This document shows positions 1 to 4,365 of a DNA stretch of 10,664 nt, in pieces. Source of the DNA: an uncultured Selenomonadaceae bacterium. Lineage in GTDB: Bacteria > Bacillota > Negativicutes > Selenomonadales > Selenomonadaceae. The notes below the pieces were generated by a model, which searched no databases, was not told the origin of the DNA, and worked only from the letters and a program-made list of their open reading frames with translations. Position numbers and translations under genes: made by a program. The first letter of the stretch is position 1. Every line of letters begins with the position of its first letter. The stretch is from the NCBI GenBank assembly GCA_902782705.1, contig CACZOL010000032.1:1-10664 (forward strand). The letters run 5' to 3'.

Positions 1-177
1 ACGGTAGGTGCCGTCGCCATAGCCTTCGATAACGCCGTCAGCAGCGAGCTGAGCAACAGCGTCATAAGCCCAATGGTCGGCAGGGACATCTTCGAACGGG
101 TTCGCCGCAGCAAACGTCGTCGAAGCTGCGCCAACGACGAGAGCCGTCGTCAGAGCGGATACGAGAGTCTTCTTCAT
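1..177 (-). CDS. SLH-domain outer-membrane porin, N-terminal part (OmpM/Mep45-like)
   Basis: This is the first 59 codons; the gene runs off the left edge of the window. The protein begins MKKTLVSALTTALVVGAAS, a typical signal peptide (basic start, hydrophobic core, small residues, likely cleavage in the TFAAA-N region near residue 25). An SLH domain follows at once (NPFEDVPADHWAYDAVAQL, then DGVIEGYGDGTYR). In Negativicutes, proteins with this layout are abundant outer-membrane porins: a C-terminal beta-barrel sits in the outer membrane while the SLH domain binds polyamine-modified peptidoglycan. The start is supported by a very strong ribosome site (TAAGGAGGAG at 184-193, six bases before ATG). 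The barrel lies outside the window, so the porin role is inferred from the N-terminus; another SLH surface protein is possible. The upstream promoter is described separately. Confidence 0.85.
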   Translation of the reverse strand, partial: MKKTLVSALTTALVVGAASTTFAAANPFEDVPADHWAYDAVAQLAADGVIEGYGDGTYR

Positions 178-244
178 ACAGAACTCCTCCTTAAATTTCG
201 GAATCTCCAAGAAATCCCTTGCCCATCTCGCTCGCCCAAATCCC

Positions 245-312
245 CATAGGCTTCGTTGTCGTCGCTCGACGTAGCTCAACGGCTACGCCTTCGCTCCTTC
301 GCCTCGCCTATG
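245..312. repeat. Structured repeat-like element in the porin leader
   Basis: Within the porin 5' leader, CATAGGC (245-251) pairs with GCCTATG (306-312). Inside lies a second inverted repeat, CGTAGC (270-275) with GCTACG (282-287). The inner segment 265-293 matches 2852-2880 at 24 of 29 positions, so it belongs to a family present at least twice in this window. The rest of the leader (178-456) holds no convincing gene. An 11-codon ORF with a GAGGA motif just upstream (384-419, minus) could be a leader peptide, but this is weak. Confidence 0.45.
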
Positions 313-462
313 AAAATTTGTTCGTCGCGATCCGTGCAATGTCTTTCTTTTCAATTCCTCTAAATAAAAAATATTCGGCGGCCTTAGTCCGCCGTGAGGA
401 GTCTGCCTCGAGTGTCCATGTTTCCTCGTGTTTCTCCTCCTCGGAGACCTCGGCTATTTCGG

Positions 463-490
463 AGTATAGCACATCTGCCCCCCCCTGCAA
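463..490 (-). promoter_or_regulatory. Promoter of the SLH porin with a G8 tract in its spacer
   Basis: On the minus strand, TTGCAG (485-490) and TATACT (463-468) are separated by 16 bp. Eight consecutive G (478-485) run from the last base of the -35 box into the spacer. The -10 box matches the consensus at five of six bases and the -35 box at three. Transcription would begin near 456, giving a leader of about 280 nt before the porin start at 177. No better promoter is visible closer to the gene. Confidence 0.6.
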
Positions 491-504
491 GACATTTTTG
501 GAAA

Positions 505-540
505 AAAGCTGGAAAAATTTTAAAAAAATTTTCCAGCTTT
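505..540 (-). terminator. AT-rich palindrome directly upstream of the porin promoter
   Basis: The arms (505-521 and 525-540) are complementary except for one extra A, and each contains AAAGCTGG or its complement. Read on the minus strand, the second arm ends in a run of six T, as in an intrinsic terminator. This would stop transcripts arriving from the ribF side just before the porin promoter. Its A/T tracts also lie immediately upstream of the -35 box, where an UP element would be. Either or both roles are possible. Confidence 0.45.
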
Positions 541-555
541 CTTCGCAAAAATGCC

Positions 556-598
556 TTGGCGCTGTCGCGCAGACTTAAAACCTGCGTTCTTGCGCCAA
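556..598. other. Nested stem-loop in the intergenic region
   Basis: TTGGCGC (556-562) pairs with GCGCCAA (592-598). Inside, CGCAG (568-572) pairs with CTGCG (582-586). Read on the minus strand it is followed shortly by a run of five T. Its role is unknown; it may be part of a terminator complex upstream of the porin promoter. Confidence 0.35.
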
Positions 599-628
599 AA
601 TTTCCAACAAAAAAGAATTACATAAACG

Positions 629-658
629 AAACGCCGCTCTCCGAAGAAAGCGGCGTTT
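629..658 (-). terminator. Intrinsic terminator with UUCG tetraloop (minus strand)
   Basis: AAACGCCGCT (629-638) and AGCGGCGTTT (649-658) form a perfect 10-bp stem. On the minus strand the stem continues as UUC/GAG around a UUCG loop closed by C-G, a very stable tetraloop. The following bases are T-rich. The tetraloop appears only on the minus strand, which implies a minus-strand transcript ends here, separate from the ribF terminator at 818-859. Confidence 0.7.
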
Positions 659-707
659 CTCCCTCTGCATGACCGACCAAGCCATCGAGGTATTCACTGA
701 CGGAGGC

Positions 708-791
708 TCAACCCGTCAGCGCTTGCCATACAGCATTCGCGATTACCCCAGCCAGTACAGCCAAAGCAAATCGTAAGATCGAAAATTTCAA
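708..791 (-). CDS. Candidate 27-aa hydrophobic single-span peptide
   Basis: A TTG-initiated ORF of 28 codons encodes KFSILRFALAV, then LAGVIANAVWQALTG, then TGA. It would be a basic start followed by one membrane-spanning helix. It lies between two strong terminators in otherwise gene-free DNA. A hairpin (697-719, CTGACGG with CCGTCAG) encloses the stop codon, and another (800-816) lies just upstream of the start. There is no good ribosome site (only CAGG at a plausible distance) and no clear promoter. The reading frame stays open after the TGA as ASVSEYLDGLVGHAEGE and on to a TAA at 618-620, so this may instead be a broken gene. The family is not recognised; small membrane peptides, including type I toxins, look like this. 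Confidence 0.25.
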   Translation of the reverse strand: MKFSILRFALAVLAGVIANAVWQALTG

Positions 792-817
792 GACAGCCTG
801 CAGTCTGACCAACTGCG

Positions 818-859
818 GGCAAAGAAAAAGCCTCCCGCAAGGGAGGCTTTTTCTTTGCC
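818..859. terminator. Strong bidirectional terminator after ribF
   Basis: A perfect 19-bp stem (818-836 with 841-859) surrounds the four-base loop GCAA. T-rich tracts occur on both strands, so it can act in both directions. It abuts the ribF stop codon (860-862) with no spacer and ends the long minus-strand operon. Confidence 0.9.
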
Positions 860-1792
860 TTATTGCGCGAAAATCATGCGCGCTTTTTTTTCGTCCTCTC
901 GGATTTGCCCGACAAGCGCCTCGGCGGACGGGAACTTTTTTTCACCGCGCAGCCGCTCGACGAATCGCACGGTAATCCGCTCTCCGTACAGGTCGCCGGA
1001 AAAATCGAGGAGATGCGCTTCGATACGTCGCTCGACGCCGCCGAATGTCGGATTGCTCCCGACATTGGCAACGCCGATATGCGTCGTTCCGTTTTCACGC
1101 TCGACGCGCACCGCGTATGCGCCGTTTGCCGGACACGCTTCGCCCGCCGGCGGCAAAAGATTCGCCGTAGGGAACCCCAGCGTGCGTCCACGCTCGTCGC
1201 CGTGAACCACGCCGCCGGAAACCGCGAAGCAGCGTCCCAAAAGCTCGCCCGCAAGCCGCACGTCCCCCGCCGCCAGGAGGGCGCGAATGCGCGTGCTCGA
1301 TACGACGTCGCCCGCGTAAGAAAGAAGCGGCACGTCCTCGACGCGAAAGCCCAGTTCTTTCCCCCATGCGGCAAGAAGCGCGGGCGTGCCGCGCCCGCCC
1401 GCGCCGAAGGAAAAATTATCGCCGACGACGATCGTGCGCGGCGCGAGATTTTCCGCAAGACGCGCAAGGAAATCCTCCGCCGGAAGCGCCGCCAGTTCTT
1501 TCGTAAAGCGCGTCTCGATTGCGAACTGGACGCCCAATGCCTCAAATATCCGACGCCGTTCTTCCCGTGTAGAGAGAGCGGACGGGACGCGATCCGGCGC
1601 GAGCACGGACAGCGGATGATTTTGGAACGTGAAAAGAGCGCAGGAAACGCCCTCTTCCCGCGACAGCGAAACGGCGCGGGAAATCAAGGATTGATGGCCA
1701 ATGTGGACGCCGTCGAAAGTGCCGACGGCGACGACGGCGCCCCGAATATTTTTTTCTTTCCGCGCGTCCGAAAGCCGTTCCGCGATGTTCAT
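860..1792 (-). CDS. ribF: Bifunctional riboflavin kinase / FAD synthetase
   Basis: RibF phosphorylates riboflavin to FMN and then adenylates FMN to FAD in the cytoplasm. The protein is 310 aa, normal for the family. The N-terminal FAD synthetase half shows VAVGTFDGVHIGHQ with the nucleotidyl-transferase H30-x-G-H33 signature, VVGDNFSFGAGGRG near 122-135, and SSTRIR at 165-170. The C-terminal flavokinase half shows GRTLGFPTANL near 202-212 and ANVGSNPTFGG further on. The ATG at 1792 is chosen because AAGGAG lies seven bases upstream; an in-frame ATG at 1828 lacks a ribosome site and sits in a hairpin. It is the last gene of the operon, separated from truB by a palindrome-rich gap, and ends directly at a strong terminator. 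Confidence 0.95.
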   Translation of the reverse strand: MNIAERLSDARKEKNIRGAVVAVGTFDGVHIGHQSLISRAVSLSREEGVSCALFTFQNHPLSVLAPDRVPSALSTREERRRIFEALGVQFAIETRFTKELAALPAEDFLARLAENLAPRTIVVGDNFSFGAGGRGTPALLAAWGKELGFRVEDVPLLSYAGDVVSSTRIRALLAAGDVRLAGELLGRCFAVSGGVVHGDERGRTLGFPTANLLPPAGEACPANGAYAVRVERENGTTHIGVANVGSNPTFGGVERRIEAHLLDFSGDLYGERITVRFVERLRGEKKFPSAEALVGQIREDEKKARMIFAQ

Positions 1793-1823
1793 TCGCCCTC
1801 TCCTTTCTTTATTTACTCCTTCC

Positions 1824-1925
1824 GTCATGCCTACGGCATGACAAGAAACAGTCCACTGGACTGTTTCTCCTCGAAGAGGGAGGCTTGATCAGTCCCCCTC
1901 TTCGAGGGGGAAGGCAGCGAAGCTG
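1824..1925. repeat. Cluster of triloop hairpins between truB and ribF
   Basis: Four inverted repeats follow one another, each with a three-base loop: 8-bp arms at 1824-1842, 11-bp arms at 1844-1868, 8-bp arms at 1893-1911 and 4-bp arms at 1915-1925. A fifth, with one bulge, lies at 1867-1882. A competing 12-bp pairing joins 1869-1880 to 1896-1907. The CCCCCTGTCAGC plus CCCCCTC-GAA-GAGGGGG pattern is of the kind often repeated between Firmicutes genes; this is from memory and unverified. No gene is seen in this gap (1793-1938). Confidence 0.6.
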
Positions 1926-1938
1926 ACAGGGGGAGTTT

Positions 1939-2835
1939 TTACATTCTTCCATATACCTTTTCCGGCGCAAGCGACGACGACGGTACGTCGTACCGCCCAA
2001 TCCCGAGCAGCCGCGCGTCCGAGAAAACCGCCAGCGGCCCCGCGCTGCAGGAAAAATTCTCCATACGCGTCGGAAGCCCGTGCAAGAAAGCTTGCGCGCG
2101 CTCTTCCGGCAGCTCGACACGCGCAAGATGCGCCACATACGCTTCCGGCGGTTCCACCGCCGCCTCGCCCAGCGCTTCCAATTCCTCCGGCGTATGCGCG
2201 TCTTCGATGCAAAACGCGCCGACGCGTCTTCGCACGAGGAACGCCATCGTCGCCGGAACGCCTGCCGCGCGCCCGAGGTCGCGGCAAAGCGACCGGATAT
2301 ATGTGCCTTTCGAGCATTCGACATCGAGCAGCAGCGTCCGTTCTTTGGCGTTCCGCGCTAAAACGTCGAGGCGGTAAATCGTCACGCGGCGCGAAGGAAT
2401 CTCCACCGCCGCATTTTGCCGCGCGAGATCGCAGGCCCGTCGCCCGCCGATTTTCACGGCGGAATAAATCGGCGGCGTCTGCAAGATTTCACCGGTGAGA
2501 GACTGCACGGCGCGGGCGACGGTTTCTTCGTCCGGCGTCGGCGCGTCGCTTTCCGCGACGACTTCCCCCAAGTCGTCGCCGCTGTCCGTCTCAGCCCCGA
2601 AGCGAAGCTCAGCGCGGTACGCCTTGCGTGCGCCGCCCACATACTCCAAGAGGCGCGTCGCGCGTCCGACGGCGATCGGCAGCACGCCCGCCGCGCCGGG
2701 GTCCAGCGTGCCCGCGTGACCCACTTTTTTCAGGCCGAACAAACGCCGCACACAACTGACCGCGTCGTGGGACGTCATGCCGGGGGGCTTTAAGAAGTTT
2801 ATAAAACCGTCCCGTGCCGGTTCTTTTTCCGTCAT
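1939..2835 (-). CDS. truB: tRNA pseudouridine(55) synthase TruB
   Basis: TruB converts uridine 55 in the T-loop of tRNAs to pseudouridine. The 298-aa protein begins GFINFLKPPGMTSHDAV near residue 10. It carries the catalytic motif GHAGTLDPGAAGVLP, with Asp45 as the expected nucleophile. SKGTYIRSLCRDLG in the middle is also typical of the family. The C-terminus (NFSCSAGPLAVFSDARLLGI) fits the short PUA-like domain. The start ATG overlaps the stop of a possible 35-codon ORF in an ATGA junction and has little ribosome site of its own, which suggests coupled translation. The nearest large upstream gene is nrnA. Confidence 0.96.
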   Translation of the reverse strand: MTEKEPARDGFINFLKPPGMTSHDAVSCVRRLFGLKKVGHAGTLDPGAAGVLPIAVGRATRLLEYVGGARKAYRAELRFGAETDSGDDLGEVVAESDAPTPDEETVARAVQSLTGEILQTPPIYSAVKIGGRRACDLARQNAAVEIPSRRVTIYRLDVLARNAKERTLLLDVECSKGTYIRSLCRDLGRAAGVPATMAFLVRRRVGAFCIEDAHTPEELEALGEAAVEPPEAYVAHLARVELPEERAQAFLHGLPTRMENFSCSAGPLAVFSDARLLGIGRYDVPSSSLAPEKVYGRM

Positions 2836-2939
2836 GCTGCGTCAAAGTGCTCTCGACGTAGCGCAATTACTACGACTTCGAGCACTTTTCCTTGCCTGAC
2901 GAAAAAATCCCTCGGCAGGAGCATAACCAAATCATTCAT
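2832..2939 (-). CDS. Possible small ORF (35 aa) coupled to truB
   Basis: Between nrnA and truB, a 36-codon ORF starts at 2939 and ends with a TGA that overlaps the truB ATG (ATGA). A good ribosome site (AAGGTGGGG, seven bases before ATG) overlaps the nrnA stop. The peptide starts MNDLVMLLPRDFFVRQGKV. Its second half is encoded inside a 45-bp palindrome (2844-2888). LPRDFFVR recalls the N-terminus of 3-methyladenine DNA glycosylases (LPRDFF-R), so it might be a remnant cut by the palindrome; this is a loose similarity over eight residues. It may serve only to carry ribosomes to truB. Confidence 0.35.
   Translation of the reverse strand: MNDLVMLLPRDFFVRQGKVLEVVVIALRREHFDAA
2844..2888. repeat. 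45-bp palindromic element, second copy of the 265-293 family
   Basis: AAAGTGCTC (2844-2852) pairs with GAGCACTTT (2880-2888), and ACGTAG pairs with CTACG(A/T) further in. The inner 29 bases (2852-2880) match 265-293 at 24 positions, while the flanks differ. This suggests a dispersed palindromic repeat. Confidence 0.55.
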
Positions 2940-2953
2940 GATATTTCCCCACC

Positions 2954-3895
2954 TTATTTCAGCACTTCTCCCAGCGCTTCCAAAACGTCCTTCTTCGCTT
3001 CCGCCAACGGTTTCTTGACCGAAAAGCCCGCCGCGCGGATATGACCGCCGCCGCCGAACTTCATCGCGACTTTGCTGACGTCGAGTCCTTTCGAGCGCAC
3101 GCTGACGCGGCAGAAATTCTCGTCCATGCATTTGACGAGCACCGCGATCTCGACGCCCTCGATTACGCGAACGAAGTCGATGAAACCCTCGGTCGTATCA
3201 AGGGACGTCGCCAAGTCTTTGTCAAGGTAGAGTCCCGCCACGCGTCCGCCATAGGAAAGCTCCATGGTTTGGAGCGCCGCCGCCTGCCCGCGCACGACGG
3301 ACTCCGGCTTTTCCTCCAGCGACTCGGACACCAGCTCGGGCCGTACGCCCGCTTCGAGAAGCCGCGCGGCGGCGTGCATCGTCTCCGGCCGCGTGTTGGA
3401 AAACTTGAAAAATCCCGTATCCGTAGCAAGGCCTGTATACAGCGGGATCGCAATTTCCGGCGGGAAACCGCCGCCCAGGTGGTCGACAATCTCAAAAATC
3501 ATTTCCGCCGTCGCCGCGCGCCTGGCGTTGTACAAATAATCCGCTTTCTCGTCGTTGGAAACATGGTGATCGATATTGAGTACAGGAAGCCCTTTCGCGG
3601 CGTCGCCGACAACACCGATGCGGTCGAGGCTCGTGTCCAGTATGACGAGAATTTCCGCGTCGGTTTTTTGCCCTGCCTGCGGCCGGACGATTTTGTCATA
3701 TCCCGGTAAGAACGCAAGGTTTTTCGGCAGTTTGTCGTCGATCCACACTTCCGCTTTTTTGCCCCGCGCCTGCAGAAAAGCCGCGAGTCCGAGCGTCGAA
3801 CCGATCGCGTCGCCGTCGGGATTGACGTGCGCCGTAATCAAAAGCGACTTTGCCCCCATCAACTTGTCGGCGGCTTCCTCCATCGTGATCCTCAT
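2954..3895 (-). CDS. nrnA: DHH-family oligoribonuclease / pAp phosphatase NrnA
   Basis: NrnA removes nucleotides from very short RNAs and, in characterised Firmicutes, also dephosphorylates pAp. The 313-aa protein shows the metal-binding motifs in order: AHVNPDGDAIGS (His23, Asp27, Asp29), VILDTSLDRIG (Asp87) and NIDHHVSND (Asp109-His110-His111, the DHH signature). The C-terminal DHHA1 domain ends with KFGGGGHIRAAGF near 280-291, which binds substrate. All catalytic residues appear intact. Its ATG overlaps the rbfA stop by four bases, so the two are translationally coupled. Its position between rbfA and truB fits the RNA-processing theme of the operon. Distinguishing NrnA from related DHH phosphoesterases rests on length and context. 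Confidence 0.93.
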   Translation of the reverse strand: MRITMEEAADKLMGAKSLLITAHVNPDGDAIGSTLGLAAFLQARGKKAEVWIDDKLPKNLAFLPGYDKIVRPQAGQKTDAEILVILDTSLDRIGVVGDAAKGLPVLNIDHHVSNDEKADYLYNARRAATAEMIFEIVDHLGGGFPPEIAIPLYTGLATDTGFFKFSNTRPETMHAAARLLEAGVRPELVSESLEEKPESVVRGQAAALQTMELSYGGRVAGLYLDKDLATSLDTTEGFIDFVRVIEGVEIAVLVKCMDENFCRVSVRSKGLDVSKVAMKFGGGGHIRAAGFSVKKPLAEAKKDVLEALGEVLK

Positions 3896-4272
3896 TCGCC
3901 GGTCCCGCCTTTCTCTGTTTTTTCCGTTTCCTCACGCTGAATCCCCAACAGGAGCTTCTGGATATGCGCGCTGTACGCCATCGAGTCGTCGATTTCCAGC
4001 GAAAGCTCCGGCGTATAGCGAAGCCGGACGCGCCGCCCGACCTCCCTGCGAATAAATCCCAGCGATCGGTTCAGCCCGCGCCAGCAATCCGCCATCTGCT
4101 CATCGCTGCCCAGCAGGCTCACGAATACGCGCGCCGAGCGCAGGTCGTTCGTGACATGGACCCGCGTGACGGTTACGAACCCGATGCGCGGATCCTTGAC
4201 GTCCTCCAATATAATCTTGCTGATCTCCTGCTTCATCAATTCTTGGACGCGTTCCATGCGCAGTTGTCCCAT
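3892..4272 (-). CDS. rbfA: 30S ribosome-binding factor RbfA
   Basis: RbfA binds the immature 30S subunit near the 5' end of 16S rRNA and helps late maturation, especially in the cold. The 126-aa protein has the usual single KH-like fold. The sequence MERVQELMKQEISKII leads to the conserved VKDPRIGFVTVTRVHVTNDL, then ARVFVSLLG and LGFIRREVGRRVRLRYTPEL. The tail (QREETEKTEKGGTGE) is charged and probably disordered. The start has an AAAGGA ribosome site nine bases upstream. It follows infB after 93 bp and overlaps nrnA by four bases. Confidence 0.96.
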   Translation of the reverse strand: MGQLRMERVQELMKQEISKIILEDVKDPRIGFVTVTRVHVTNDLRSARVFVSLLGSDEQMADCWRGLNRSLGFIRREVGRRVRLRYTPELSLEIDDSMAYSAHIQKLLLGIQREETEKTEKGGTGE

Positions 4273-4293
4273 AAATATTTATCCTTTCCTAAA

Positions 4294-4353
4294 AGAAACG
4301 CCCGCGAAGACGCGCCGCAGAAAACGGCGAAGCCTCCGCAGGCAGTTGTTTCT
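4294..4353 (-). other. Branched stem-loop between infB and rbfA
   Basis: AGAAAC and GTTTCT close the infB-rbfA gap as an outer stem (4294-4299 with 4348-4353). Small inner stems such as CGCG-TCTT-CGCG lie between them. On the minus strand the right side runs into TTTCTTTTAGG, so weak termination or a processing site between infB and rbfA is possible. The pairing is modest and could be chance. Confidence 0.25.
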
Positions 4354-4365
4354 ATAAGCGTCGAT

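Noticed and set aside
308..490. 60-codon minus-strand ORF upstream of the porin
   Set aside because: Its only start codon is the TTG of the porin -35 box, so it cannot be translated from the transcript that promoter makes.
669..776. 35-codon plus-strand ORF starting MTDQAIEVFTDGGST, resembling the start of RNase HI
   Set aside because: The similarity covers only about eight residues, the conserved glycine-rich continuation is missing, and there is no ribosome site.
863..1888. 341-codon plus-strand ORF opposite ribF
   Set aside because: It is a reverse-strand shadow of ribF and runs through the hairpin cluster; no ribosome site or recognisable domain.
2832..3131. 99-codon minus-strand ORF overlapping the end of nrnA
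   Set aside because: Most of it is a frame shadow of nrnA; only its last 35 codons, with their own ribosome site, are kept as a candidate.
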